A DNA stretch of 64,000 nucleotides, taken from NCBI GenBank assembly GCA_958299035.1, contig CATQJL010000305.1, forward strand, positions 62,902,127 through 62,966,126, written 5' to 3'. Made by a program: the position numbers and the translations under genes. The DNA is from Cylicocyclus nassatus. Lineage: Eukaryota; Nematoda; Chromadorea; Rhabditida; Strongylidae. This document shows positions 10,975-23,741 of the stretch, piece by piece (the first letter of the stretch is position 1; each line of letters begins with the position of its first letter). The notes under the pieces were generated by a model. The model did not search any database. It was not told where the DNA came from and saw only the letters and a list, made by a program, of their open reading frames with translations.

Positions 10975-13480
10975 AGCTACGACCCAGCTGTGCTACCTTT
11001 TTGTGAAACTCCCTTGACTACAGATAATATTTCAACCTTCCATGCCTCTGACTCAAAGGGCCACTTATATGGAGCAAAGCGGTCCTAGCCTAAATCATCC
11101 TTTTTTTGTTAGAACACAAGCTAACCGAACCACTGAAGGAAATGATCTGTGTTTCCGCTTCGTCATTCATCATCGAGAGCGAGTCTTCCTCTCCCTCTAT
11201 CTCGCTTGTCTTTCATTTATCTCCTTTTTCTTCTCTCGCCCTCTCTCTTGTTGCGATAACTCGGAAACCATGTAATAAATTATGAAGAGGACCCAGCACT
11301 GAAGCGCTGTTGTTTGAACGCTGCGCTGCCTTTTTTCATTTCTATACGCTTAACAATAATAATAGAATCTATATTCAGAAAATTACTAAATTTCGACACA
11401 TTCCTGCCCTTATGTTAGATGTTGTGAAAGAATGTAAGGACCTCTTCCGGAACTCCTCTGTAAGTAAGGTTGCAGATCTCATGAGATCGAAAACTAATCG
11501 ACATATACATTTTGAATTAATATGTGTTTAGTCTAGATTCTTTCTCAAAATATCAGGCTATTCTATCATTTTTCTACCGTGTTAGTAGTGTCACTCATTT
11601 TCAACTGGTGTAGAGATAATTCCCATATAGTTGCAGTGTCATAACTCTGCTTGAAACTCAAACTGCTCACAAGAAGTATTTAATAGCTGGTGTGTTTTAA
11701 ATAATTCCAACAATGTATTGTAACTGAAGCTATCGTTCTTCTCTTCTATAGATTAAAGCTCATGAATGGATTTCGGCTGCCTGCTTCAATGTACTATTCT
11801 ATTTTTATGGGTAGTTTTGAAGTTATCATTGATGTCTCATCATTACATGGGTTACATGGTTATATTAAAACATCTCATAAAATCAAAGCATAGTCAAAAT
11901 CATTTGTAAGTGATGCTTCCAGTCAGGGCTCGGCACGAGCTGGCACCAGGGAAATTTCAAAACGAAGTCCCGTTTGATGTTAAAAATTTCGTACGAGTCC
12001 CCTTTGACCTGTTCTGAAGACCCGTCGTTATTTTTAGATTATGTAAAAGCATGTAGCAGGGTTTTCATGCATGCTGACTTCATGGAACAACTTTTCACAG
12101 CTTTCTGAGCTTTTTAAGTAATTGAATCACATGTTGAGAGGCAGACAAAATCCGATTTTTCGGCTGCGGGGCAGATCGAGTAATTTTTAAATGGTAAAAC
12201 GCCGAAAAGAAAACATTATGAAATTGCTTCTTCTCTGTATGTAAACTTAGCTGTGTAGATGCAATTTATGTAAAATACTATGAAAACTTATGCGAGCAAA
12301 GTGTCGGTGCCAGCTCAGCCGGCACCCAGCTGGCACGGTGCCAGCTAATTCAGAAAAAAGTTCAGCACAGCTTACATTTACATAAGTTTTCATAAATTTT
12401 TGGACCATAGTTCGGGTCCCCCAACGCGCATGCACACAACAAATTTGGTGTCATACTATTGCGTTTTGATTGAAAACAACGCCTTTGTTTGTTTGATGGA
12501 CAGCATGCCGGTCATGCCGGCGACATTCTTACGGCTTTTCTCCGGTCTCCAGAAAAACGACATCCCCTTTGCTTTACGCACTAAAAACGATATCCAGCTT
12601 GACCCGGTGAGCTGTGCCGAGCCCTGCTTCCAGTTGTAAAACTTTCTAGAAAAATCTAGATAGAAAGTGCATGTACGTGCGCTCTGAGCTACACTTGGCC
12701 TTCTTCGCTAAAAATTGCAAAAATGCAGTTTTGCAAGCTACAAAACTCACAGTAATTGAATCGCAAATTTCTGCGAATTCGGACGAAAATATTATACTTT
12801 TGCTAGAGTGCAATATGCGGTATACAAAGCGCTACGATAAATTGCTAGAAAGGTTGAAGAATATTCTCACTTCCTATACAATGATGTCGCTGCCGTAATT
12901 AGTGTTCTAAAAATAGTTTCTTACACTACTCTAGCTCAAAATAAGGAATATTCCTTGCTAAAGTTATGGAACAAACCAAGGGTGATATCTACAAGCATCG
13001 CTATTGAAATCTGAAAGTCCGAATCATTGCTAGGGGAAGGCAAGGGCTTGGAAGCTGCTATCTTTTACTTTGTGAAAATTGCACTTTTTTCATGATTCTT
13101 TGACTTTCATCTATAGCTTTAACATACTTGCAGAAGATCAAATCTAGTCACGTCACACTATTAAATTATGTGCATGTGTGCAGCAGTATCTTTTAGTATT
13201 TCTGAGAGTTTTCAAAGGTTTCTGAATCTTCTCTCCTTTTTCTCCTTGTGCAATGATTCTGTTCTATTTCTTCTGTTCTGCTCTCTAGGCTTCACAAAGC
13301 ATCTCCGAGTTAGTGCTCGTAATATTCATGGACAAAAAGCAATTAGAAGTGTCCGTATGTCAATGTCACGAAGAAGATTGCACATAAGATTGTTGGCAGA
13401 GTTCATACATCAGTGTGCTCTACTCGATCTACTGAATTATAATTCTTTACCCTTTCTCGGATAAAATGTCAAGCTCATTG
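10975..13480 (+). repeat. Three-copy duplicated segment, copy 1
   Basis: Blocks of this region recur in the same order at 19260-21560 and 34600-37260, for example the GGGCCATTT block with a following CTTCGT(C/G)A and TCTTCCTC stretch, AGAAGATCAAATCTAGTCACGTCACAC, and CAGAGTAT-like blocks near the end. Identity is moderate, so duplication is old. Copy 1 carries the hAT-like insertion at 11924-12626. The frame at 13290-13440 aligns with copy 3, but differences fall at all codon positions, so coding function is not supported. Confidence 0.65.
11924..12626. mobile_element. hAT-like non-autonomous transposon
   Basis: The ends are inverted, CAGGGCTCGGCAC at the left and GTGCCGAGCCCTG at the right, and a perfect 8-bp target duplication CTTCCAGT flanks them (11916-11923 and 12627-12634). 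CAGGG-type ends with 8-bp duplications are typical of the hAT superfamily. Internal blocks pair as a partial foldback (GCTGGCACC and GGTGCCAGC). No transposase frame is visible. A shorter relative is at 36843-37081. Confidence 0.87.
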
Positions 13481-15765
13481 TTGCTGTGATCTCGAATGAC
13501 CTACCTTCATCATGATCTGGCTACGCTCAAGGTATTTTTCAGAATATACGGTAGCCAACTCAGCAGAGCTAAATCTTGGCAGTAACTTCACTAATACTCT
13601 CATGAGTCATTAGAACCAATCTAATTTTCTATGCTATCTCATTTCTAACATGAACTTATCCGCTCAAAACTATTTGCCGAGAAAATAGCTTCAGCTAGTT
13701 TTTATTGCTGGCTCATAAATCATTACTTTTTTTCCAGTGATCTAAAAAATGGAACTGGGTTCCTATTGAGAAAAGAATTGACATAGACTTCGGAACAAAT
13801 CGTTATAACTTCTTTCATTGCATTTTCTAGAAGATAAACGTGTGCCTCACATTGCTAAAAATCTAGTAGCTCAAAATGTCGCCCCTGCTTTTTTACCCCA
13901 ACTGGGGACAAAAGGCCGAGTTTTCTTCCAGCAGAAGTTTCACTATTTCTCGAATGCACCTTTGAATCTTTGGCGAATTTCTAAGTTTGACAATGAGTTA
14001 TTAAAAAATCAAATTAGTTTTGTGTACAAGTATTAGTAAGCATGAATCTGTCTGATATTGCACTTCGAGAGATATCCAAACGATGTTTGCCGTCAAAATA
14101 GTTGAGTTATCTGCTTGTCGTATTGGAGTATGAGGGGCGGGGTGAAAGCAGTTTTTATTCAAGTTACAGTAAGTTAATCTTTAAGAATCACTTTCGTTCG
14201 AAAGTGTTGTCGGTAGCCAAGTCGATCTCAATCACCTTCCACCCCCAAACCCCTGATTAACCTCAAAGACCGTTTCGAGCAAACCCATTCACACTCCTAC
14301 TTCCCGTTTTGGCGAATTTATACAATTTATGTCATGAATCCCCAATTCATGATTTGTTACAATGTCGATGTGCGTTCTCACAGTGACGGGAAATGTTTAA
14401 CATTATGTTTTGAGAACAGCAATAGCCCTTAAGGGGAGCCGAGGGAAACGGGGGGCAGGTAAGATGGGCAAGCTGCCTCGTCCCTGACAGGCGAGGAACC
14501 TGGCAAATGTCAAATCACATTAGGTAAGGCAACTCAAAATTATAGAAATATATGTCTTTTTCATTGTGCAAGTTGTAAATAAATATTTTACTTGTGGATC
14601 GTATTTCATTTAAAGAAATCGTACTGGAATAGTACGAACAATTTATACGATGTGCGTACTTCGCTCTCAACTTTGATTCTTTGCTGGCTACTTACTTTCG
14701 GACGCGAATACAAACATCAGAACACCTGTCAATCCATCATTTTTCGCAAAGTTAAAACTCAAGGCTTGACAAACCTAAAAGCTATTTTATGGGAATTCAT
14801 GCCCATATGCGTATCCCTTCGTTTGCACCTGCAATTAGTGCAGTTTGCAAGGGTATCAATAAATAACATTTTCCATGTTTTTGTCCGTGTAGTCGCAATG
14901 TGATGCCAGGCACACCTCATTAACTGCCAACTCGCATTTCATTTCTATTTTTTTAGCTTGGGAGTGATGCTCAAACCATGCATAGACGAGTTTCACAGTA
15001 GATTCTGTACTCTATCGTTTTCTGTGTCTTTGAAAACATTGGCTCGTACTAGAAAATTGATAGCTCAAATGTTGTCCTTTGAATAATCTCAAAGTGTGCA
15101 GTATAACTTATCTCCAATCTGGTTACATTTCTCAGAATCAGTGAGGTTGTAACACAGCCTTACTCAATAAAGGTACAGAATACAAAAGACTCAATTTTTT
15201 CCTCGATAGTTGTATAGGTTCTCGTGCCTCATCTCTGCTATTTACTTGAAAGATGCGGTGAAAAATTTGTTGTGCACTTTTATTTCACTGCATTATCCAT
15301 GCCACCTTATCTTTAATCGGGAATAAGTTCAAAACCGAAAGAGCTGTTAGGGCTTTTGAGAAAGGAATTTTAGAGTGAAAAGTTTTCTTTAGTTATTCGC
15401 TATTCAAAGTAGTTTGTACATCTGAACCAATAACTAATAGGTAAGCAAGGTTAAAAGAAACAGGGATTTTTTGAGTCTACGGTGATCGCAACAGACAGAA
15501 TTGCTTTCCCGTACTAAATCTGTTGTCCCAAGAGAGTCTAATTTTTGAAAAACTCGTTCCGATAGCACACACTTCAAAATTTACGATTCAGTACCAGTCT
15601 CGCTTTTGGTAGCTCTGAGGTATCGAAATTATTTGTATCATCCAGTTTACGCAGATGTCCACCTTAACAGACAGTTCGAATCTTTATACAAATATCAAAC
15701 GTAATTACAGTTCAAACGTACAGATTTTTAGCAATAAAATAGAAATTATTACATAATGCAAATAC
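13481..15765. other. Intergenic stretch, no supported gene
   Basis: Open frames such as 13818-14036 and 14592-14903 show no recognised domain or consistent splice signals. About 14110-14250 is weakly similar to 40200-40330. Nothing else was seen. Confidence 0.5.
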
Positions 15766-16051
15766 TTATACTATGAATGTGTTATTATTGTTCGCTGCAA
15801 AACCTCCAAAACCACCACGGTGTCCCATCATACCATAACCATGCATTGCTTTTAAACGTGCATATGGTGTACCGCCAAATGGTCCAACTGAAAGCAAATT
15901 TTTGCAAGATATCTGACAAATTAAATTACTTGGAATAGCTACCTGGTTCATTATAAGGAGCCATTCCCATTCCTCCCATTCCCAGTCCTAGTTGGGCGAT
16001 AGCACTTCCAATACATACAGCAGACAAAATTAGAAGACAGAGAATTCGCAT
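15766..16051 (-). CDS. Small secreted Gly/Met-rich peptide precursor
   Basis: Two exons, 16051-15943 and 15887-15766, are joined across a 55-nt GT-AG intron with a TTTCAG acceptor, the normal nematode pattern. The join keeps the frame and gives 76 residues. Residues 1-19 are a clear signal peptide (MRILCLLILSAVCIGSAIA, cleavage before Q20). The mature part is rich in Gly and Met, with runs such as LGLGMGGMGM and HGYGMMGHRGGFGGF and an Asn-rich end. No cysteines or dibasic sites are present, so it is probably secreted as one piece. Gly-rich small secreted peptides of this type in nematodes include antimicrobial nlp/cnc and nematode-specific peptide groups; membership cannot be assigned here. 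A TATA box lies at 16145-16153, and a foldback element begins just beyond it. Start choice follows from the signal peptide. Confidence 0.78.
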
Positions 16052-16144
16052 TTCCTAAATTTGGCTGAACTGTGATAGATAGGGGAGATCTTGAAGTTAC
16101 GACTAAATGGAAACGAAAAGAATAAAACGTTCTGATCTAGGTAG

Positions 16145-16153
16145 CTATATATA
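16145..16153 (-). promoter_or_regulatory. TATA box of the small secreted peptide gene
   Basis: TATATATAG on the minus strand, about 95 nt upstream of the ATG at 16051. This is a sensible distance for a start site followed by a short 5' leader. The foldback at 16197-16759 begins about 45 bp farther upstream, so any longer promoter would have been displaced. Confidence 0.5.
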
Positions 16154-16196
16154 GGGTCTTTATTGATGCATCTCAACTTTTGAAAGTCACGGGTAT

Positions 16197-16759
16197 GTGT
16201 CAGTATATGCCGTGTTATGCCAAACCAGGTTTTTGGTGGATCTTTATTGGACCTGACGGTTTCGACAGTCTCGTCTTCTTCAGAGGTCTGAACGAAGATC
16301 ATAGGTTTTTTCGAATCTGGACTTATACCGCCAAGAGCCTCCTCCCTCACCGCGCCAGTCTAGACTTACTCATAGGCTAGCAGCGTGAGATCATCGAGGT
16401 TTGGAAACGAGCCGACCTTGGATCCACCGCATTCCAGTAAGCCCGCACAGATAGTCAGTAACGGACGTCACTGAGTGTCACCCAGCTTGTCAAGGCTTTT
16501 ATGTGCGGCTGTGAGATCACATAATGATAGATACGGTACGAGATCACTGCTGATTGACAGACATTCATTCTTGAGATTCATTTTCGGTTTTCTTGCACAT
16601 ATCCACGCTGCTTCAAGTACTTTTTACTGCCTATCTGTGCGGGCTTACTGGAATGCGGTGGATCCAAGACCTCTGAAGAAAACGAGACTGTCGAAACCGT
16701 CAGGTCCAATAAAGATCCACCAAAAACCTGGTTTGGCATAACACGGCATATACTGACAC
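16197..16759. mobile_element. Foldback element upstream of the peptide gene
   Basis: The right arm (16631-16759) is contiguous, while its inverted counterpart is split into 16197-16288 and 16415-16454. Shared blocks include GTGTCAGTATATGCCGTG and GGATCCACCGCATTCCAGTA. About 126 bp (16289-16414) is extra in the left arm, by insertion there or deletion from the right arm. No target duplication was identified. Confidence 0.7.
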
Positions 16760-17286
16760 TTCACAAAATGCCCAGGTTTGAAGATAAGAGAGCATTTGAT
16801 CTAATCACGGGTATGTTTTTCGCTAAACAAGAGACGACCTTGGTCATTGAAAGTTTCGTTTTGAAACATAACATACGGTCTTTCGTTTCATCAGAAATGT
16901 TCTTGTTGAGTTGCTTGAGATTAATCGGAACTTCTGCGGGAAAATATTTGCAGCGGTTTCGCGGGGTTTTGTTTACTATTACAAAAGTTCAAGCTTCGAA
17001 AATGGGATTCATGCAAGAATTTGACACCAAACCGACTGCGAAAACCACTTTCTACAAAAGCCTACGGGAGATTCGCTCCCTGAATGTCCAGCGCAGATTC
17101 CGGTGCCACCTGGATAAGAAGTGCAATGAGAGGTTGAAAGTCAGCATTGCTCCTTAAATTTTTCAAAAGGTATTCTATATTTTTTGGATTTATTTCATCA
17201 ACAGCAGAATTATTCTTGGTCCCATACATTAACGGTTTTAAGTAACCGTAGTGATGCCATCTTTCCTTTGTATGTACGTAGTTCAA
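16760..17286 (-). pseudogene. Degenerate coding-like region, unrecognised
   Basis: On the minus strand a 74-residue frame (17286-17062), protein-like in composition (for example AVDEINPKNIEYLLKNL), runs into one in-frame stop and stays open to about 16940. A second frame continues to a stop at 16760, with a stretch reading RCKYFPAEVPINLKQLNKN. The frames can be joined only with a stop and a frameshift, and no conventional intron repairs them. The YFPAEV stretch is faintly like the end of an Argonaute PAZ domain, but this is too weak to name. The region ends abruptly at the foldback edge. Confidence 0.3.
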
Positions 17287-19259
17287 TTAACCGCATTTGG
17301 TAAACACGTTTGATTTCTAACTTAGCGAAAATGATCTTGAATAGGAAGTTATTCAAATAACATATACCTATACGGCAGTAATTAGCAATTTCAAGATAGA
17401 GTCTCCTCGTTTCGGAAGATGGTCAAGAGGCGAGATTTCTCCAGAACTCGTCAACTCAATAGCCCAATTTGAAGCTATCCGAGTCTTTCAAAAATACCAG
17501 ACAAAGTGCTCTAGCTTACTAACTATCTCAAATTTGACGATTTTTGGAAAAAACCTGATTAAAATATCCACACAAACGTCATTATTTGCATTTTTACGAA
17601 TTTTGGACCTCAAACACTTATGTTTATAATCTATCTCAGAATGATAAGATCGAGCAACGCATGGGAGGGTTCATACATATCTTAGAAGGAAAGGAATCTT
17701 TGTCGAAGTGGCCTTTCAGGATGAGATTGGAACTCTGATTCCACATCTAGTCTTGCAATTTGCTGCGGGCTTCTGAGCGAGAAGTCATGAAGCTTCTTGA
17801 GTTAAAAGTTAAATTCAAAATTGTTATAAAATCAGTCATAACCTTGTCCTGACGTTCAAATGAGGCAGTAGCGAGATGGTATAGTTAAATCAAGAATATT
17901 TTCTGCACCGTGTGACCCGACTATCAGTTTGCCCTAGAAAAAATGTTACGACTGATTCTACACTAATCTTGCATTTAACTTTTCACTCACGAAAACCTTC
18001 ATAACTCTTCGCCCAAAAGCCTGCAGCAGATAGTGAAGACAGATTTGGAATCAGCGTTCCAAGCTCTACAAGACAGTATACATTTCATTTCAAAAGGCCA
18101 CTTCGACCAACCTTCTTTCCCTTGTTAGAAATTAGCTAGAAATTCGAATTGCCCTAGAATATCATAAAATACCAAAATGCGTTAATTGGCCTCTTGACAC
18201 ACACCCTCCCTCTCCCCCCCCCCCTCTTCTTCTTCCCCGCCCCTTCCCATCCCACCTCTATTCATTGGGATAAACTTGAAGTAGATCACAATTTTTAGTA
18301 TTCCGTATTGGAAAGGCAATTCCATCTTGTTAGGGCGCTTATCAACATCAAATATTTTTTTAAAGTTAATTAAAAACATTCCATAGTTATACTGATCATC
18401 TAGCCTGAAAATGGAGTGCTAAACACGTTTCCGACAAGAGCGAAAGAATTATCAAATAAGATTTTCGGTAAATTCCAACTTTCGACTTGTATTTCATCGT
18501 ATTCATGGCTTCGATTCATCTATGGGATCATACGAAAAATTGGAATATGCGGATTGAAGAGCGCTCGGTATTACTCTTTTCAGGAACTACGAGATTAGAA
18601 AGAAAAATTATGGGATTAGGGTGTTCCATAGCTGCGTTCATCAAAAATGTAGTTTATTTTTTATGTGAATAATGACCTAGCATTACATTTGAGCCGAGGA
18701 ACCTTTTTGACTTCTTCTCTCTTCTTTCTTCTTTGTCGGTGAACCCCTTCATGAATAACAAAATGCAATGGATTTACCTTTAGGTTTGTTTTTATTGCTG
18801 AAAAATGCATACTGCGTTGCAGATCGTCTTCTTGCCCTTCAGCTGCAGACTTCTTTAAGTTTGTTCGAAAGGAAGAGAGTTAAGAATCAGTGCTTACTTG
18901 CATCTGTCTAAAGTTACTTTAAAATCTTTCTCGGAATTGCTTCTATAGTTTTTTTGGATCTAGTCAAATTGTCAAACTAGAACGTGGAAAAAGTGACGGG
19001 TATATGAGGTACATAAGTTTACCATCTTGTAAATCTCCATTCCTTCAATCAAGTGACGAAGAATACAGCTTAGCTGAGGTGTCTTGATTAGTATTTTTTT
19101 GTCGTGGTTTATACTCGTAAAAAAAGATTAACTTATCAACATTTGTCTGCGCACTGCTTTTGATAAAATGTGGCTATTAACCAGTGTGTTAATAACAATC
19201 TAAAGAAGTTAATTTCACTTCTGAACTTCGCTTTGTTTCTTCTCTTAAAAGGAGCGAAA
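17287..19259. other. Intergenic stretch, no supported gene
   Basis: It contains the foldback at 17680-18131 (separate entry), a pyrimidine-rich tract with an 11-base C run at 18214-18224, and short frames (18416-18672) without recognisable features. Confidence 0.5.
17680..18131. repeat. Foldback repeat, GTCGAAGTGGCC family
   Basis: Arms of about 145-165 bp (17680-17823 and 17967-18131) are inverted copies sharing GTCGAAGTGGCCTTT and a GATTCCA(C/A)ATCT block. The latter block also occurs in the foldback at 56104-56574, suggesting related families. Confidence 0.6.
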
Positions 19260-19590
19260 CGCAAAAAACCTACCCTGCAAGCTGCGCCCCAGCTGTGCTC
19301 CCTTGACTACATATAATATTTCAACATTCTGCTCTCCTCTATACCCAGAGGGCCATTTGCGACTACAGAAGCTGCTTAACCTAAATCATCTTCCTTTTTT
19401 GTCAGACCACAGACTAGCCGAGCAGTGAAAAAAGCTGCGCTTCCTTCCCTCATTCATCTTCGTGAGGGAGTCTTCCTCTGTGTTTCGCTTGTCTTTCGTT
19501 CGTCTCCTTTTTTTTCGGTCGCTGTTGCGATAACTCAGAAAACATGTGACAGAAGCAGGAGAAGTTCCAGAGTATAAAAAATACAATGTA

Positions 19591-20092
19591 TTAGGTTGTA
19601 ACATAAGTTTTGAGACACTTTATTCATTTTCTTGCAAAAAAAACTTCAGAAATTTTGATGAATTCAAATACTTGGCACATATGAGCAGTGAACAAAAAGG
19701 TATCTATTGGCATTATTTTTACCTTTACAGTTAGGAGTTACAGTAAATATAAAAGCGATTTTGCGACGACACTCAGATCTCTATTTTTTTTCCTTTTGCC
19801 TTCAAAAATTCTCTCATTGTCATTTTTTATGCTCTCAGATTTTTGTTGGATTCCTAGGGATACCAGTGCTAACATGAGAGAAGTTCGGAAGTCTAGGCTG
19901 TTCAATAACGCAAGTCGGAAATTTGCCAGGAATAATTCAGAAAAAAATTAAAAAGCTCAAAAATTGGATTTTCCACCTGAGGCATATACACTGAAAAGTT
20001 ACCCTCCACCCAATTTAGAGATCAGAAAAAATCTTTGGAGAAAGTTACAAAGGTTTTTCCTTCAAATCTAACAAAACTTATGTTACATCCTA
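19591..20092. mobile_element. TA-type mini-element, TTAGGTTGTAACATAAG ends
   Basis: The left end TTAGGTTGTAACATAAGTTTTG follows TA (19589-19590). The inverted match CAAAACTTATGTTACATCCTA closes the right end, which has drifted. No coding capacity. Assignment to mariner-like non-autonomous elements is by ends only. Confidence 0.65.
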
Positions 20093-21054
20093 GCATTAAA
20101 AATACAATCGCTGATGAAAGATAGAAGATGAAAATTCATTTTTACATCAGCTACACTCATCTTGAAATAGAATAAAAAAAACAATAGCATTTTGTTTACT
20201 GCAACGTCATAACATTTTTTGAAATGTAAATTGCTTCAAATGAATTATAACCGTTTCGTAATAAGCAGATCCTATACACAATGTATTTAAAATCATTAAG
20301 CATTCTGTTGCATAAGTAGACGGCGAAATTTTATTTGTCTACTTTTCCGTGCATTTTTATTGATGGTTCTAGATATGTCGTTGGTAGTACATTACGTATT
20401 ATAATCATATAATCTGAATCTAACTATTATTTTAAAATACTGGTAATATTCCATTGTTGTCGTTTTCGTTCGTGAGTAATGCTTGCGAAATTTTGTTTCA
20501 GATGTTTTTCCAGACTAAACTCTACAGGAGGTGCATAGGCGTACATAAAACACATTACGACTTCCGTTTAGTGGTCACAGAATTGAATTCTGAAGGGATA
20601 CTCGTTGTGATCAACTCAGTTTACTAACTACTTTCTACATGCGTTGGTAGTACATACTCTCCAAACTACAAAATCGTAAAATGGCGGTAACAAGCGGAAC
20701 TCCATATTTGCTAGAGTGTATGTAATATGCGCTTTATAAAGTGCTACGATTTAGGAAGAAAAATGGACCTCGCTTTGGTATTATAATGTCACTATCGCAT
20801 TTGATGCTCCAAGAATAGTTCTTACAAGGTATCCTATGCTCAAGAAATAACGGGCAACCCCCTTGGTTTATTTTCTGTAAGAACGATTAACATGCATCGT
20901 TATACTAATTTTGAAGCCTGTACATTGCTAAGAGAAGTGCAAGCTTGCAAGCTAATGTCTCTTGCTTTTTGAAAATCTTTTTTCTCATTTATAGAGCATT
21001 TATGGCTTTATCACATGCAGAAGATCAAATCTAGTCACGTCACACAGAACAGGT

Positions 21055-21411
21055 GGTAGGCTACAAATGTGCGCAAAAAGCTTGAATTTTTTTTTGCGAA
21101 ATGGAGAAAATTTACGCATTATTGAAAACTGCTTGAATACGAAATTTCAAGGGTTGGAAAACCAGAAATAAAGCTGTTCTCAGTCTGAATCAAACATATC
21201 AAGCCGTAATTGTGGCCGGATTGTTGATAAATGAGTCTCTATGATCTATACAGTTTCGGCTTTATGCGTTCAATTCAGACTGAGAACGGCTTCATTCTTT
21301 TTTTTTCGGACCCCTTGCAATTTCGAAGTTGACCATTTTTCGAAAATTGCGTAAACTTTGTCCACTTCGCTACCAAAAATCGAACTGTTTGCGCATATTT
21401 GTAGCCTTCCA
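21055..21411. mobile_element. Foldback mini-element in duplicated segment copy 2
   Basis: Arms match from GGCTACAAATGTGCGCAAA at the left to TTTGCGCATATTTGTAGCC at the right, about 80 bp each, around an asymmetric centre. Copy 1 of the surrounding segment lacks it, so it inserted after the duplication. Confidence 0.7.
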
Positions 21412-21752
21412 CGTAGTCTACATCATGTCCAGAAGTGAATGCGTCACAATCAAAAAGAGAAAAATTACAAAAATAGCTGCAAAATTTATGTGCTAACCTA
21501 TTATATCAGTGTGCTTTAGTTGATCTACTGAATTGTTTTGCCTTATTCGGGTAAAATAATAGGTTGCAAAGAAAATTCTCCGGCACTGTGAGTTTTTTCA
21601 AACCGCTGTAATTTCAAGCAGATTGATACTTTTCAAGAAATGCAAAATTGCCCGCTAAGACATTGTTGTCTATTGAGGCATGCTTATTTTAATATGTCTC
21701 CAACACTCCATATCGGGCCACAAACTTGCGCTGTAGGGAGAAAGGTCGACTT

Positions 21753-21832
21753 AGAATTTAGCGAGCTGGAGAGCTCACAAGTAGTAGTTAACAGAATTTA
21801 GCGAGCTGGAGAGCTCACAAGTAGTGATTAAC
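21753..21832 (+). repeat. 40-bp direct tandem duplication
   Basis: Two near-identical 40-bp units (21753-21792 and 21793-21832), each with GCGAGCTGGAGAGCTCAC, differ at only a couple of positions near their ends. This is probably a recent local duplication next to a MITE. Confidence 0.8.
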
Positions 21833-21840
21833 CCTTTGCT

Positions 21841-21996
21841 TTACCTAGATCGACGGCTGGAAGACGGGGCTTGACTTAATTAAGACTAGAAAATGAATTA
21901 GAGCATGTTCGCAAGGGAGGCGCAGACTGCGTCGCGGACGCGGGCAGTCGCCCCCTAGGTCATGACGCCCCTCCTTCCAGCCGCCGATTGGTTGAA
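21841..21996. mobile_element. CGGCTGGAAG-family MITE, copy 1
   Basis: Diverged inverted ends share CGGCTGGAAG and GGGGC; the centre is CpG-rich (GCGTCGCGGACGCG). Relatives are at 42533-42933 and 55557-55725. The family is defined by similarity among the three copies. Confidence 0.55.
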
Positions 21997-23129
21997 GCAA
22001 AAGGTATGTGGAAATGTGCTGCGTCTACTAATGAACTATGTCACATCTTTGAAGCACTGCCTGCAATTTTTTTTCCAAAATTCAAAATTGGTCATTTGTT
22101 GCATCCCAGAAATGACCCACTTTTGAGTAAATAAGTTTAAATTCTTCCTTTTTTGCACTGAGTCAGCCAAATCTTTGGTTGTTGCAAATACGTCAGGGTA
22201 AGGTCTTACACATTTTCGCTTCGGCGATCCTTATAGAATCAGCGCCAACTGCGAGAAAAGTTACTGTTAGAATTTTGAAAAGCCAGTAATTCTTTTGCGC
22301 GTATTGTAAAATTCAAACGCAGCTGCAGTTCTAAAGAGGACAGCCTCTTTATTCAAAGTGACCAACAATCAAATGGTTTTCTTTGTACACTGCGAAAAAA
22401 TGGCAGCAGAAAGAAAAATTGTGAAATTTTTATCGTTGCACAGGCTTCCTTTTCTGGTGTGAAGATCAAATTCGGCTTGACATGGTTGAAAAATGGATGC
22501 TACTCTGGAAAGCTTAGGCTTCTACAGAATCGTATGTATTTTTTGTTGTCAAGGTTCAACCGAGTGCGACAATTCTCCTAATGGTGGCGAAAAGACTGAA
22601 ATCACCGCTTAAGCATATATAGGCGGGGTCTCATCTGCGCCATTTTCGAATAAGGAAATGGGTAACCTTGCATTGTCATTATAATTTTGTTATCAAATAA
22701 TTCTAAGGCTTCATAGAATTACTTGCATCCATCCGTGATGCTTATAAAAGCTTGCAAAATTCATAAACAGTCATATACTCAGCAGCTTATGCTTATTTAA
22801 AACGCCCTCATTACAATCTTTACAATTTTTTTAAATGAATTTGCACATTTTTGAAAGCTTCTATTATCTGATGCAATGATTTTATACGTTCATTAATTCC
22901 TTTCGTGCAAGAACTTCGAGAAATTTCTGGAAATCGCATTCGTCACATTTTTACACGTTGATGGTCAAAAAGATTCTTACTTGTCGTCCTTCTTGGAACA
23001 AGGCTTTTCACGGGACAGCTGATATTTTTCAGGCCTAATTGTGCACACTCATTTACGGTATACCTACAGCTCTGAATGGCTGACAAAAAAAGATAGAGCT
23101 TAGTTTTAGATCCTGCGCCAGAGAAAACT
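21997..23129. other. Intergenic stretch, no supported gene
   Basis: No exon pattern, RNA gene or strong repeat was recognised. Confidence 0.5.
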
Positions 23130-23741
23130 TTTGGTGTAAGTTTATCCCAAGATAGGCCTTCGAAGCTTTCCCACTAAGCTCAGAAGTGATTACAACACAA
23201 AGCGTATATATCATCTGGCTGCTCCAGCAAGAGGTTTTCGAAGAGTAGGAAGAACTGGAATTATAAACTGAAATGGATTTTTTACTAAAAGGTTTTCCAG
23301 TTTTATTCTCGTATATCCTGCGTAGAAATGATTAAAGAATTTGCTGATATAAATTGTCGATTTAAAATTTATTACGTCTTGTACTTGAATATTCAATTTC
23401 CAAAGCGGCATGCAAATTCGATTTTGTAGTGAAAAGCTTTCTTGCAAGCTCCAAATCTAATTTCTTGCAGTCTTCATAAAGTACAAATATCTATTAGCAA
23501 TCTCCATTTTGAAAAAAGTCGCCATTAGTTTTATTCTTGAAGCTGCTTAGTAAGCTCTGCACAGTTCTAATTTAGTATTCCTCATAGCTCCTCATACATT
23601 GTAGTCACTGCAAAAAGCTTCTGGCAGTATAAGCGTTTGCTAAAATTAGATCATCATTGTTTCATAGTCGTGACTTCCACCTGCAGAGTAACAAGTAAAT
23701 CTATTGCCTTCAAAAGCCTCATTCTACTAGCGCAGCAGTAC

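Larger units (their letters stand above)
19260..21560 (+). repeat. Three-copy duplicated segment, copy 2
   Basis: Co-linear with 10975-13480 and 34600-37260. This copy carries its own insertions: a TA-type mini-element (19591-20092) and a foldback (21055-21411) placed immediately after CACGTCACAC, where copy 1 continues uninterrupted. Confidence 0.62.

Noticed and set aside
13168..13464. 98-aa frame whose C-terminal half resembles 37110-37240
   Set aside because: Similarity is part of a long non-coding duplication; changes fall equally in all codon positions, and the partner has an early stop.
16030..16350. 106-aa minus frame overlapping the peptide gene start
   Set aside because: It runs through the foldback arm and overlaps the signal-peptide exon in another frame; the spliced secreted peptide explains the region better.
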